A stretch of 64,000 bases of DNA from JAMXLJ01 sp036558745. Its GTDB lineage: Bacteria > Actinomycetota > Acidimicrobiia > IMCC26256 > JAMXLJ01. The translations under genes were made by a program, and so were the position numbers. Below the pieces are notes generated by a model, which made no database searches, was not told where the DNA came from, and was given only the letters and a program-made list of their open reading frames with translations. The stretch's first letter is position 1; the number at the start of each line of letters is the position of its first letter. The DNA is taken from NCBI GenBank assembly GCA_036558745.1, contig DATBEZ010000081.1, positions 1-64,000 of the forward strand, in the 5' to 3' direction. Below, one piece after another: positions 1 to 7,953 of this stretch.

Positions 1-51
1 GTCCGGTGCAACATGGGGTCCGCACGGCACTCGCGAGCTCAGGGGGAAACC

Positions 52-1080
52 GTGAAGGCGATCAGGCTCGAGGACGGCGAGCTCCACATCCGCGACCTTC
101 CGACGCCCGAGCCCGGCCCCGACGAGGCGCGGGTGCGGATCACGTCGGCGGGTGTCTGCCATTCCGACCTCCACCTCGCGCGTGGGGACTGGGCCGGCGT
201 GCCCCGGACCGGCACGATCGGCCACGAGGCGATCGGGATCGTGGAGGCCCTCGGCCCTGGGGCGGACCGGTTCGTCGCGCTCGGTGACCGCGTCATCCTC
301 GGCCTCGGTGGTACCGGCGGCGGCTACTGGTGCGGAGCGTGCGAATACTGCCTGAGCGGCCGGCCCCGCCATTGCGCGCAGAGCAAGGGCATCCTCGGGA
401 CCTTCGCGGAGGAGTTTGTGGTGTGGGCGCCGTCGCTCGTCACCCTGCCCGACAGTGTCGGCGACGAGGAAGCACCGCTCGCGTGCGGAGGGCTGACCGC
501 GTACGGCGCGGTGAAGAAGCTCGCGGACCATCACGTGCTGCCCGGTCGGCCGATCGCGGTGATCGGCGCAGCGGGCGGCCTCGGGCACTACGCGGTGCAG
601 CTCGCGCGCGAGTTCGGCTACGACATCGTCGGTGTCGACGTGGGGGAGGAGCGACTCGCGTTCGTACGCTCGCTCGGCGCCCGCATCGCGGTCGACGCGA
701 GTGATGCGCTCGACGTGGTCCCGCGCGAGGTCGGTGGCGTCGACGCCGCGCTCGTGTTCTCCGCCCGCATCGCGGGCTTCGAGCTCGGGTTCAAGCTGCT
801 GCGCCCGGGCGGGTTGTTCGTCGGTGTGGGTCTGCCGCCGACCAGCGAAGGCAATCTCTCCTTCAACCCGTTCGAGCTGTTCTTCAAGGACGTGACGATC
901 GTGTACTCCGCGGTGGGGACGGTCCAGGACATGCGCGAGCTGGTCGCACTGGCCGCGGCGGGCAAGGTGAAGAGCCACGTGTCACGCCGCGGCAAGCTGT
1001 CCGAGCTGCCGTCGATCTTCGACGATCTGGAGGCGAGCCGCTACCTGGGGCGCGCCGTGCTCACCGACCTGGCGAATTAG
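52..1080 (+). CDS. Zinc-dependent medium-chain alcohol dehydrogenase
   Basis: A 342-residue member of the zinc alcohol dehydrogenase family, cytosolic, expected to oxidise an alcohol to aldehyde or ketone with NAD(P). Catalytic-zinc ligands are visible as C36 and the G-H-E motif at 57-59; the structural-zinc cysteines are C94, C97, C100 and C108 with the family spacing; a glycine-rich Rossmann loop (GAAGGLG) lies near residue 170. The GTG at 52 is preferred over an upstream GTG at 13 because AGGGGG (41-46) sits 5 nt before it. It runs into a Baeyer-Villiger monooxygenase 7 nt downstream, so an alcohol-to-ketone-to-ester route is a reasonable inference. The substrate is unknown. Confidence 0.92.
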   Translation: MKAIRLEDGELHIRDLPTPEPGPDEARVRITSAGVCHSDLHLARGDWAGVPRTGTIGHEAIGIVEALGPGADRFVALGDRVILGLGGTGGGYWCGACEYCLSGRPRHCAQSKGILGTFAEEFVVWAPSLVTLPDSVGDEEAPLACGGLTAYGAVKKLADHHVLPGRPIAVIGAAGGLGHYAVQLAREFGYDIVGVDVGEERLAFVRSLGARIAVDASDALDVVPREVGGVDAALVFSARIAGFELGFKLLRPGGLFVGVGLPPTSEGNLSFNPFELFFKDVTIVYSAVGTVQDMRELVALAAAGKVKSHVSRRGKLSELPSIFDDLEASRYLGRAVLTDLAN

Positions 1081-1087
1081 GGCGACG

Positions 1088-3049
1088 ATGACGACCACCG
1101 ACTCCACGGCACCGGCGCGGAACCCCCACGCGGGCGCACCCTTCACCGACGACGACGCGACGATCGCCACCGCGCTCCAGGATCTCAGCGTCCCCGCGCT
1201 GCTGTGCTCGCTCGTGCACATGACCGGCGACGCGTCGTGGATCCGTGAACGGCCGTTGCCTCGGCTCGGAACCGGATCCGACTTCCAGTGTGGCTTCTCC
1301 GGCGACGAGCAGGCCGACGTCCGGCGTCGTGCGCTGCCGGCCATCGCCGCCTACCGCGACGGCGGCTGCGTCCCTCACGCGCTCCCGCGGGAGCTGCTCC
1401 TCGAGATGATGTCGTTCCTCGCGTGCAAGCCGCTCGAGGGCCGCATCGTCCCCATGCTCTTCGAGGACATGCAGTTCGAAGGCGCCGACAGCCGGGCCAT
1501 CACCTGGGGCGACCAGATCCCGGCCGACGTGAAGGCCGCGTCGCCGGTCGTCGTGATCGGCTGCGGCGAGTCGGGGATCCTGGCCGGCATCCGGCTCGCG
1601 CAGGCGGGGCTGCCGTTCACCATCGTCGACAAGAACGAGGGTCCGGGCGGCACGTGGTGGGAGAACCGGTATCCCGGCGCGCGCGTCGACGTCGGAAGCC
1701 ATCAGTACTGCTACTCGTTCGAACCCGCCGACCACTGGAGCCAGTACTACTGCCGCCAACCGGAGCTGCGCGACTACTTCGTGCGCGTCGTCGACAAGTA
1801 CGGGCTGGAACCGCACTGCCGGTTCGACACCGCGGTCACCGCGCTCACGTGGGACGAGTCGAACGCGTGTTGGCGCGTCGAGCTCGAACGAGGTGACGGG
1901 ACGCGTGACGTGCTCGACGCGCGCTTCGTCATCAGCGCGGTCGGCTCGCTGAACATCCCGCGGTTGCCCGACATCCCGGGCATGGACCTGTTCACCGGAC
2001 CGTCGTTCCACTCGGCCCGTTGGCCCGACGATCTCGACATCTCGGGAGTGCGGTTTGCGCTGCTCGGCGCGGGCGCGAGCGGGTTTCAGATCGCGCCGTC
2101 CATCGCGGACGACGTCGCGGAGCTCACGATCTACCAGCGCACCGCGCAGTGGATGTTCCCGAACCCCGTGTACCGGACCGACGTGCCGACGGGGGAGCGG
2201 TGGGCGCTGCGCCACCTGCCGTTCTACGCCCGCTGGTTGCGGTTCCTCATGGGGTATGCGGGCATCGCGACGGGTGTCGCGCCGTACCGGATCGATCCGG
2301 ACTATCCCGACGGCGACGGCGCGGCCATCAACGAGGGCAACGCGGTGCGCCGCGAGCAGCTCGAGTGGTGGATCCGCTCACAGCTCGACGGCCGTCCGGA
2401 CCTCGTCGAGAAGTCGATTCCCAACTATCCCGCGATGGGCAAGCGCATCCTGCAGGACGACGGGTTCTGGCTCGCGTGCCTGCGCAAGCCCAACGTCGAG
2501 CTGGTGCGGACCGCGATCGAGCGCATCGTTGCCGACGGCGTGGTCACCGTCGACGGTACGTTCCGCGCCGCCGACGTCATCTGCTACGCGACCGGCTTCC
2601 GTCACAACGACTTCCTCGCGTCGATGCAGGTGACCGGGCGCAACGGCGTGTCGTTGCGCGACCAGTGGGGCGACGAACCGACCGCGTACCTCGGGATCAC
2701 CGTGCCGAACTTCCCGAACCTGTTCTGCGTGTACGGGCCGGGAACGAACCTCGCCCACAGCGCCAGCCTGTTCTTCCATTCCGAGTTCCAGACCGGGCAC
2801 GCGCTCGATGCAATCCGCGCCGTGCTCACGTCGGGCTCGCGCAGCATCGAGGTCTGTCAGGACGTGCACGACCGGTACGCGCACTGGCATCAGGACGAGA
2901 TCAGCCAGCTGGTGTGGGCGCATCCGTCGATCACGCACAGCCACTACAAGAACCCGGCGGGGAAGGTGTACACGCTCTCGCCGTGGTCGATCGACCAGTA
3001 CTGGGAGCTCACCCGGACGCTCGCGGCCGACGACTACGTCCTCGAGTGA
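1088..3049 (+). CDS. Flavin-containing Baeyer-Villiger monooxygenase (HapE-like)
   Basis: A 653-residue FAD/NADPH monooxygenase. The FAD Rossmann motif GCGESG is at 158-163, the Baeyer-Villiger fingerprint F-x-G-x3-H-x3-W-P is exact at 302-313, and a second dinucleotide motif (GAGASG) follows near 325. The roughly 150-residue N-terminal extension before the FAD domain is a feature of the 4-hydroxyacetophenone monooxygenase (HapE) group rather than cyclohexanone monooxygenases of about 540 residues. Expected reaction: ketone plus O2 and NADPH to ester or lactone. It follows the alcohol dehydrogenase by 7 nt and is probably co-transcribed, so the dehydrogenase could supply its ketone. Substrate assignment is not possible from sequence. 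Confidence 0.9.
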   Translation: MTTTDSTAPARNPHAGAPFTDDDATIATALQDLSVPALLCSLVHMTGDASWIRERPLPRLGTGSDFQCGFSGDEQADVRRRALPAIAAYRDGGCVPHALPRELLLEMMSFLACKPLEGRIVPMLFEDMQFEGADSRAITWGDQIPADVKAASPVVVIGCGESGILAGIRLAQAGLPFTIVDKNEGPGGTWWENRYPGARVDVGSHQYCYSFEPADHWSQYYCRQPELRDYFVRVVDKYGLEPHCRFDTAVTALTWDESNACWRVELERGDGTRDVLDARFVISAVGSLNIPRLPDIPGMDLFTGPSFHSARWPDDLDISGVRFALLGAGASGFQIAPSIADDVAELTIYQRTAQWMFPNPVYRTDVPTGERWALRHLPFYARWLRFLMGYAGIATGVAPYRIDPDYPDGDGAAINEGNAVRREQLEWWIRSQLDGRPDLVEKSIPNYPAMGKRILQDDGFWLACLRKPNVELVRTAIERIVADGVVTVDGTFRAADVICYATGFRHNDFLASMQVTGRNGVSLRDQWGDEPTAYLGITVPNFPNLFCVYGPGTNLAHSASLFFHSEFQTGHALDAIRAVLTSGSRSIEVCQDVHDRYAHWHQDEISQLVWAHPSITHSHYKNPAGKVYTLSPWSIDQYWELTRTLAADDYVLE

Positions 3050-3080
3050 CGGGTCGACTCGCCCTCGAAGCGTGTCGGTC

Positions 3081-3950
3081 TCAGCGGGGCGGGGTGCGGT
3101 CAGTAGCCGCACGGCGGATGTTGATGTCGCCGAACGACGTACGCGCGCGCACCTCGATCGCGCCTTCGTTCGTCGTCGGCGGACCCGCGTCCTGCAGGTC
3201 GTTGCGCATGTTGCCGAACGTCGTCGTGAGGTCGAGCCACGCGGCAACCCCGTCGCGCACGCCCACGTCGACCGTCCCGCGCGCGGTCTCCGCAACGACG
3301 TCACCGCTCACGTCGCCGAGACGAACGTCGCCGTTGGCGTTCTTGGCGACGACCGTCGCGCCGGTGTGGTCGACCGTGATCCTGCCGTTCGCGCCACTGA
3401 TGCGGAGCTCGCCCGTGACCTCGCCCAGCCACGTGTCGCCGTTCACGTTCCTGACCGCCGCGCTCCCGTCGATCCGATCCACGCGCACGCTGCCGGATGC
3501 GGTCTTGACCGCAACGTGGCCGGTGGCGCGGCCGACGATCACGTCCCCGCTGCTCGTCGCCAGATCGAGCGGCCCGCCGTCGACCACGTCGAGGTCGCCG
3601 GCCGCGGTCTTGAAGCGACACTCGCCGATCGGTCCGGAGCAGCGCAGCGCGGCGACGGCGGCCGAGCCCTCGACACGCGAGCCCGCCGGCACCTCGACCC
3701 GCACCTCGACGGACCCGTCGCCGCGCCAGGGCATCCACTGCCGCCATGCCTTCGGTGCCTTGATCGTGAGCACGCCGTTCGCGTAGTCGACCCGGGTTTG
3801 CTCGGCGGCCTCGACGTCACCCTTCTTGGTTGCGTCGCTCGGAGCGACGTCGACGACCGTGTCGGTGCGGTCGGTGGCGGTGACACGGATGTTGCCGACG
3901 CCGACGTCGACGCTCACGGTGATGGGTCCAGGGGTCTCGAAAGTGGGCAT
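3081..3950 (-). CDS. DUF4097 family beta-strand repeat protein
   Basis: A 289-residue protein without signal peptide, composed almost entirely of short beta-strand repeats of the form G-D-[VI]-x-[LV]-G-x-x-[ST]-G-x-V-x-V-x-T-A-x-G, the pattern of DUF4097 right-handed parallel beta-helix proteins. The start at 3950 has GAGGACG upstream; a longer open frame to 4367 is only an overlap with the upstream gene. It lies 56 nt downstream of the ribbon-helix-helix gene on the same strand, so the two likely form one operon under the operator at 4533-4565. Function of the family is unknown; the helix could be a ligand-binding or scaffolding surface. It is not a recognised toxin. Confidence 0.8.
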   Translation of the reverse strand: MPTFETPGPITVSVDVGVGNIRVTATDRTDTVVDVAPSDATKKGDVEAAEQTRVDYANGVLTIKAPKAWRQWMPWRGDGSVEVRVEVPAGSRVEGSAAVAALRCSGPIGECRFKTAAGDLDVVDGGPLDLATSSGDVIVGRATGHVAVKTASGSVRVDRIDGSAAVRNVNGDTWLGEVTGELRISGANGRITVDHTGATVVAKNANGDVRLGDVSGDVVAETARGTVDVGVRDGVAAWLDLTTTFGNMRNDLQDAGPPTTNEGAIEVRARTSFGDINIRRAATDRTPPR

Positions 3951-4006
3951 GGTCGTCCTCGTCGTCGCTGCGGGCTGACCCGCGTGATGGGTTGTGATCG
4001 CGGTGC

Positions 4007-4534
4007 TCAACGGGCCCAGCCCGTGTAACGCTTCGGACCCTGGGCGGCGCGTCGCTCGGTCCGTCGTCCGGCGTCGCCGCGTTCGAGCGCCGCCGACACG
4101 GCGCGCACCAGCCAGGCGTTGATCGAGACGCCTTCGCCCGTTGCCGTCTGCTCGACACGCGCCTTGAGGTGCTCGGGCATGCGGAGGTTGATCCGTGCGA
4201 TCGCGCCCTCGTCGTCCTCGGCCGTGGCGTCGGTCGCGGCGGGCGTGGTGCGCGGGTCGGCGTCGCCGAGCTCGTCGGGATCGGGCTCGGCGGGCGGTGG
4301 CGTGACCACGAACTCGAGGTCGCGTCCACGCACGCGCAGCTCCACCGAACCGGGCGCGAGCTCGCACGTGATCTCCTCGGCCGCGACCGTGAGCGCGTCC
4401 TGCAGCGTCAGCCGGATCGCCGCGTCGAGGGGGGCGAGCACACGGGCGGCCAGGGCGCGAGCCTCCTCACCGCCGGCTTCGGCCGCGACCTCCACCTGGT
4501 GTCGGAGCCGGTCGACAGAGGGCCCGAGATCCAT
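4007..4534 (-). CDS. Ribbon-helix-helix (HicB/Arc-like) regulator
   Basis: A 175-residue protein. Residues about 125-160 form a ribbon-helix-helix domain: a strand with INLRMP, then helix E-H-L-K-A-R-V and helix S-I-N-A-W-L-V-R-A-V. The N-terminal 70 residues are helical with an acidic, alanine-rich linker. Automated annotation often calls such proteins HicB-family antitoxins, but no HicA toxin lies nearby; the downstream partner is a DUF4097 protein. The ATG lies inside the tandem repeat array at 4533-4565, so the protein probably represses its own operon. No Shine-Dalgarno sequence precedes the start. Confidence 0.82.
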   Translation of the reverse strand: MDLGPSVDRLRHQVEVAAEAGGEEARALAARVLAPLDAAIRLTLQDALTVAAEEITCELAPGSVELRVRGRDLEFVVTPPPAEPDPDELGDADPRTTPAATDATAEDDEGAIARINLRMPEHLKARVEQTATGEGVSINAWLVRAVSAALERGDAGRRTERRAAQGPKRYTGWAR

Positions 4535-4565
4535 GGCGCCACTATGGCACCATCATGGTGCCATG
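4533..4565. promoter_or_regulatory. Tandem 11-bp operator array at RHH start codon
   Basis: Three contiguous 11-bp direct repeats begin at 4533, 4544 and 4555 with consensus ATGG-Y-R-CCA-Y-Y. The last two also form a perfect inverted repeat: ATGGCACCAT (4544-4553), C, ATGGTGCCAT (4555-4564). The array overlaps the start codon of the RHH gene (4532-4534). RHH repressors of the Arc/MetJ/CopG type bind side by side to tandem sites, so autorepression of the RHH-DUF4097 operon is the simplest reading. Confidence 0.75.
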
Positions 4566-4602
4566 GCAAGCGTGATTCGCGCCACGGCGGCGCGGACGCG
4601 GG

Positions 4603-5040
4603 TCAGGCGAGGCGCTGCAGCTCGACCACGTCGCGCTCGACGGCGTCACCGCCCGGCGGCCCGTACCACCAGACATGGCGGAGACGGCCGGGCTCGGGCA
4701 TCGACACGAGCACCTTCATCGGGAACGGTGAGGCCTCGCCGCCGAGCTCGAAGGTGCCCGGTTCGGTCTCGCGCAGCACCGCCACCGAGCTCGCGTGGTC
4801 GTGACCGATCACCATCACCGCGCCACCGTCGTGCGTGCGCGCGAGCACGGTGTGCTCGACGTGACCGCGGATGCGGTCGGGTGTCGCGGGATTGAAGATC
4901 TCGTAGTCGAGGGTGACGCCCGAGGCGCCCGGCAACGGTGTGACCACCATGCGGGCCGCGCCGCGGAGATCGGAGCCGGCGACGGTGTCGATGCCGGTGT
5001 ACATGCCGGGATTCGCGAGGAGGTCGTCGACGATCGTCAT
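4603..5040 (-). CDS. Hypothetical protein
   Basis: A 145-residue protein I do not recognise. The start at 5040 is chosen because a TACCGT -10 box lies 7 nt upstream (leaderless); a longer frame to 5106 would overlap the divergent gene. The sequence alternates short hydrophobic strands (V-T-L-D-Y-E-I-F, A-V-M-V-I-G-H-D, H-V-W-W-Y-G), suggesting a small beta-barrel or lipocalin-like fold with a conserved-looking G-H-D-H-A motif. No signal peptide or membrane segment. It is divergent from the SRPBCC gene and upstream of the RHH operon, with the operator array between. Confidence 0.6.
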   Translation of the reverse strand: MTIVDDLLANPGMYTGIDTVAGSDLRGAARMVVTPLPGASGVTLDYEIFNPATPDRIRGHVEHTVLARTHDGGAVMVIGHDHASSVAVLRETEPGTFELGGEASPFPMKVLVSMPEPGRLRHVWWYGPPGGDAVERDVVELQRLA

Positions 5041-5047
5041 GGCGGCA

Positions 5048-5053
5048 ACGGTA
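5048..5053 (-). promoter_or_regulatory. Leaderless -10 box for hypothetical gene
   Basis: Read on the minus strand, TACCGT fits the actinobacterial TANNNT consensus and sits 7 nt before the ATG at 5040, the geometry of leaderless transcripts. It is back to back with the SRPBCC promoter at 5091-5096. Confidence 0.55.
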
Positions 5054-5090
5054 GACCTGCCCCCGGTCGCTCGCTCGGAGGCGTGCGCCC

Positions 5091-5096
5091 TAGTGT
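5091..5096 (+). promoter_or_regulatory. Leaderless -10 box for SRPBCC gene
   Basis: TAGTGT fits TANNNT and ends 8 nt before the ATG at 5105; there is no ribosome-binding sequence in between, so transcription probably starts at or next to the start codon. Confidence 0.55.
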
Positions 5097-5104
5097 CGAC
5101 GCCC

Positions 5105-5593
5105 ATGGACGTGTCCGGCTACCGCCACACCGACTCGATCACGATCAACCGCTCGCCCGACGATGTGTACGCGATCGTCAGCGACGTCGGCCGCATCGGG
5201 GAGCTCAGCCCGGTGTGCAAGTCCGCGGTGTGGGACGACCCCGCGCAAGCGGGCAAGGAAGGCGCGTGGTTCACGGGTCACAACGCGATCGGCGAGTTCA
5301 CGTGGGACACGCATTGCAAGGTGATCGCGGCCGACCCGGCCCGGCAATTCAGCTTCATCAACCACGGACCGGCCGGCGACGTCGAGCTCGTGCGCTGGGG
5401 CTACACGCTCGAACCTGACGGAGACGGCACGCGCGTGACCGAGTCGTGGCAGCTCTTGCCGGCCTATCCCGATTTCGTCCTCTCGGGCGATCCGAACGTC
5501 GACGTCGCGGCGCGCATCGACGGGATGGCGCAGATGGCCCGCGACGGCATGAGGGACACGCTCGCGAGCTTGAAGCGGGTGGCCGAATCTTGA
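5105..5593 (+). CDS. SRPBCC (START/Bet v1-like) family protein
   Basis: A 162-residue SRPBCC-fold protein (polyketide cyclase/START-like), predicted to bind a hydrophobic ligand in a helix-grip cavity. Family cues are the N-terminal strand T-D-S-I-T-I-N-R-S followed by P-D-D-V-Y-A-I-V-S-D-V-G-R, the middle strands, and the amphipathic C-terminal helix (D-G-M-A-Q-M-A-R-D-G-M-R-D-T-L). The start at 5105 is supported by the leaderless -10 box. Its stop overlaps the TTG start of the first MaoC gene, so the three genes form a coupled operon that may handle an acyl-CoA or steroid-like substrate. No catalytic residue can be assigned. Confidence 0.85.
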   Translation: MDVSGYRHTDSITINRSPDDVYAIVSDVGRIGELSPVCKSAVWDDPAQAGKEGAWFTGHNAIGEFTWDTHCKVIAADPARQFSFINHGPAGDVELVRWGYTLEPDGDGTRVTESWQLLPAYPDFVLSGDPNVDVAARIDGMAQMARDGMRDTLASLKRVAES

Positions 5594-6150
5594 CGACCCG
5601 CGACGACGCGCCGACGTTGCGCGAGCAATTGGAGGCCTACGTCGGCAAGCCCGTCGGGTCGAGCACGAGGTCGGTGGGGCCCGACCCTGTGAACCAGCCC
5701 ATGATCCGTCACTGGGCCGCGGCCTTCGAGGACCACGACCCGGTGTACGTCGATCCCGAACGCGCGGCCGCGTCGCGCTTCGGGCGTGTGGTCGCGCCAC
5801 CGATGATGTTGCAGACGTGGACGATGGCCACTCCCCGTATCACCGGCATCCGTGAACGCGGTGGCTCACCCGTCGAGTCCGAACGCGCCGGCGCGCTCAC
5901 GGTCCTCGATGACGCGGGGTTCGTCGGCACGCTCGCGTCGAACTCCGAGTTCGAGATCGATCGGTACCTACACCTCGGCGAGGAGGTCACCGCGAGCACG
6001 GTCATCGAGTCCATCTCGGAGGAGAAACAGACCCGTCTCGGACCGGGCTACTTCGTGACGTGGGTGACGACCTACGCGGTCGGTTCCGGCGAGGTGGTCG
6101 GCCGCCAACGGTTTCGGATCCTGAAGTTCAAGCCCGGCGCCGCGTCATGA
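5590..6150 (+). CDS. MaoC-like hydratase, N-terminal-type hotdog subunit
   Basis: A 186-residue hotdog-fold protein of the FAS1/MaoC N-terminal (FAS1_DH) type. It has W-A-A-A-F-E-D-H-D-P-V-Y near residue 45 and the hotdog strand-helix pattern after F-G-R-V-V-A-P-P-M-M. TTG at 5590 overlaps the upstream stop by TTGA; the next in-frame ATG would remove conserved N-terminal sequence. The gene ends in an ATGA overlap with a second MaoC protein. Actinobacterial enoyl-CoA hydratases such as ChsH1-ChsH2 are built from two such half-proteins, so these two probably assemble as one hydratase; that is inference from gene pairing. Confidence 0.8.
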   Translation: MTTRDDAPTLREQLEAYVGKPVGSSTRSVGPDPVNQPMIRHWAAAFEDHDPVYVDPERAAASRFGRVVAPPMMLQTWTMATPRITGIRERGGSPVESERAGALTVLDDAGFVGTLASNSEFEIDRYLHLGEEVTASTVIESISEEKQTRLGPGYFVTWVTTYAVGSGEVVGRQRFRILKFKPGAAS

Positions 6151-6572
6151 ATGTCGACTGGCGGGACGTGCGCGTGGGCGACGCGCTCCTGCCGCTCGTG
6201 GTCGACGTCACGGCGACGGTGATCGTGGCGGGCGCGATCGCGACGCGCGACTTCATGCCGGTGCACCACGATCGTGACTACGCCAATGCGCAGGGCGCGC
6301 CCGACATCTTCATGAACATCCTCTCGAGCAACGCGTACTGCAGCCGGTTCCTGACCGATTGGGCGGGCGCCGAGGCGATGATCCGCCGCATCGCGATCCG
6401 GCTCGGTGTGCCGGTGCACCCCGGCTCGACGCTGACGTTCACCGGCGCGGTCACGGGGACGTCGCAGCTCGACGGCGAGGGCGCGATCGACGTGGAGTTC
6501 CGGGCCACGAACGACCTCGGCGACCATCTCACCGGCACGGCAACCGTGACGCTCCCGGTCGGGGGTCCTTGA
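6147..6572 (+). CDS. MaoC-like hydratase, catalytic-type hotdog subunit
   Basis: A 141-residue MaoC-fold protein. The segment A-T-R-D-F-M-P-V-H-H-D-R-D-Y-A (residues about 31-45) matches the hydratase-2 motif in which Asp and His act on the enoyl-CoA double bond; the region R-L-G-V-P-V-H-P-G-S-T-L follows. It begins in an ATGA overlap with the preceding hotdog gene, implying tight stoichiometry. Predicted role: the active half of a heteromeric enoyl-CoA hydratase acting on a bulky acyl-CoA. Its stop codon (6570-6572) lies inside the -35 box of the padR promoter. Confidence 0.82.
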   Translation: MNVDWRDVRVGDALLPLVVDVTATVIVAGAIATRDFMPVHHDRDYANAQGAPDIFMNILSSNAYCSRFLTDWAGAEAMIRRIAIRLGVPVHPGSTLTFTGAVTGTSQLDGEGAIDVEFRATNDLGDHLTGTATVTLPVGGP

Positions 6573-6612
6573 CGATCGAGGGGTCTGCTGCGTAGCATAC
6601 TGAGTATGCTAC
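6569..6612 (+). promoter_or_regulatory. padR promoter with palindromic operator
   Basis: A -35 box TTGACG (6569-6574) is followed after 18 bp by TAGCAT (6593-6598), which lies inside a perfect inverted repeat GTAGCATAC (6592-6600), TGA, GTATGCTAC (6604-6612). A protein bound here would cover the -10 box. PadR regulators commonly repress their own operon through such dyads, so this is the probable PadR operator for the four-gene operon that follows. Confidence 0.78.
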
Positions 6613-6643
6613 CGAGGATCACCCCCACGCGGACGGGCCGGTC

Positions 6644-7234
6644 ATGAGCGTGCGCCACGCGCTGCTGGCGCTCCTCAGCGAAGGGCCGAAGTACGGGCTG
6701 CAGCTCCGCCAGGAGTTCGAGTCCCGCACCGGCGAGGTCTGGCCGCTCAACGTCGGCCAGGTGTACACGACACTGCAACGGCTCGAGCGCGACGGGCTCG
6801 TCGAGTCCGACGACTCCGCGGAGGACGGCCCGCAGAAGGCGTTCCGGATCACGGCCGGCGGCGAGCACGAGCTGGGGGAGTGGTTGCGGACGCCGCCCGA
6901 CATGGCGTCGCCTCCCCGCGACGAGCTCGTGATCAAGGTGATGGTGGCCCTCGGCCTGCACGGCGTCGACGTGCGCGAGGTCGTGCAGGTGCATCGCCGT
7001 CACCTCGTCGAGCTCATGCAGCAGTGGACGCGCCTCAAGGGAGACGCCGACGAGCGCGACGTCGGGTTCGCGTTGGTGGTCGACGCGGAGCTGTTCCGTC
7101 TCGAGTCGTTGATCCGGTGGCTCGACGCGGCCGACGCGCGCATCGCGCGTCTGGCGCCGGACGTCACCGAGCCGGCTGCGGTAGCGGCGTCGAGCGCGCC
7201 GAAGCCGCGACGTCGTGTCGGGAGCAGGCGATGA
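6644..7234 (+). CDS. PadR family transcriptional regulator
   Basis: A 196-residue PadR repressor. The winged helix occupies residues 1-80 (A-L-L-A-L-L-S-E-G-P-K-Y-G at the start, then V-Y-T-T-L-Q-R-L-E-R-D-G-L-V, the diagnostic PadR recognition helix and wing). The C-terminal half is the coiled-coil dimerisation region of the Vir_act_alpha_C type. It heads an operon with an ABC ATPase (ATGA overlap), a permease and a serine hydrolase, and sits behind a promoter overlapped by a perfect palindrome. Likely a self-repressor released by the substrate of the transporter; ligand unknown. Confidence 0.9.
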   Translation: MSVRHALLALLSEGPKYGLQLRQEFESRTGEVWPLNVGQVYTTLQRLERDGLVESDDSAEDGPQKAFRITAGGEHELGEWLRTPPDMASPPRDELVIKVMVALGLHGVDVREVVQVHRRHLVELMQQWTRLKGDADERDVGFALVVDAELFRLESLIRWLDAADARIARLAPDVTEPAAVAASSAPKPRRRVGSRR

Positions 7235-7953
7235 GCGCGCTCGAGCTGCGCGGCGTCTCCAAGGTCTACGGCGAAGGGGCGACGGAGGTGCACGCGCTCC
7301 GTGACGTCGACCTCTCGGTCGCGCCCGGAGAGCTGATCGCGGTGATGGGCCCGAGCGGCTCGGGCAAGAGCACGCTCCTGACCATCGCCGGCAGCCTCGA
7401 GGAGCCGTCGTCGGGAGAGGTGCTGATCGACGGGAGCGCGCTGTCGCGGATGTCGCGCAACCAACGGGCGCGGCTTCGCCGGCGCTCGATCGGTTACGTG
7501 TTCCAGGACTTCAACCTGCTCGCCGGGTTGCGCGCGGTCGAGAACGTCGCGTTGCCGTTGGAGCTCGATGGTGCCGCGGTGAAGGTCGCGCGCCGTGCGG
7601 GTTTGGAGGCGCTCGAGCAACTGGGTCTCGCCGAACGCGCGTCCGCGTATCCGGACGAGCTGTCGGGTGGCGAACGTCAGCGGGTCGCGGTCGCCCGCGC
7701 GATCGTCGGCGACCGTCATCTGCTCTTGGCCGACGAACCTTCGGGCGCGCTTGATTCGCTGAACGGCGAGGCGGTCATGCGGATGATCCGCGCCGCCTGC
7801 CGGCGCGGCGTCGCCGGCGTCGTCGTCACCCACGACGCGCAGCTCGCCTCGTGGGCCGATCGGGTCGTGTTCCTCCGCGACGGCCGCGTCGTCGACCAGA
7901 CGTCGCCGCCACCGGGGCCCGAGTCGTTGCTCGTTCACGAGCCGCCGCGGTGA
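7231..7953 (+). CDS. ABC transporter ATP-binding protein (MacB/LolD-type)
   Basis: A 240-residue ATPase with Walker A GPSGSGKST near residue 40, Q-loop in Y-V-F-Q-D-F-N-L-L, signature L-S-G-G-E-R-Q-R, and Walker B followed by the D-loop in L-L-L-A-D-E-P-S-G-A-L-D. The S-G-A-L-D motif is typical of the MacB/FtsE/LolD branch that energises mechanotransmission exporters. Start and stop overlap both neighbours (ATGA and GTGA), so it is coupled to PadR and to the permease. Cytoplasmic, membrane-associated through the permease. Confidence 0.93.
   Translation: MSALELRGVSKVYGEGATEVHALRDVDLSVAPGELIAVMGPSGSGKSTLLTIAGSLEEPSSGEVLIDGSALSRMSRNQRARLRRRSIGYVFQDFNLLAGLRAVENVALPLELDGAAVKVARRAGLEALEQLGLAERASAYPDELSGGERQRVAVARAIVGDRHLLLADEPSGALDSLNGEAVMRMIRAACRRGVAGVVVTHDAQLASWADRVVFLRDGRVVDQTSPPPGPESLLVHEPPR

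Noticed and set aside
4007..4534. HicB antitoxin of a toxin-antitoxin pair
   Set aside because: The RHH domain fits, but no HicA-like or other toxin gene adjoins it; the partner is a DUF4097 beta-helix protein.
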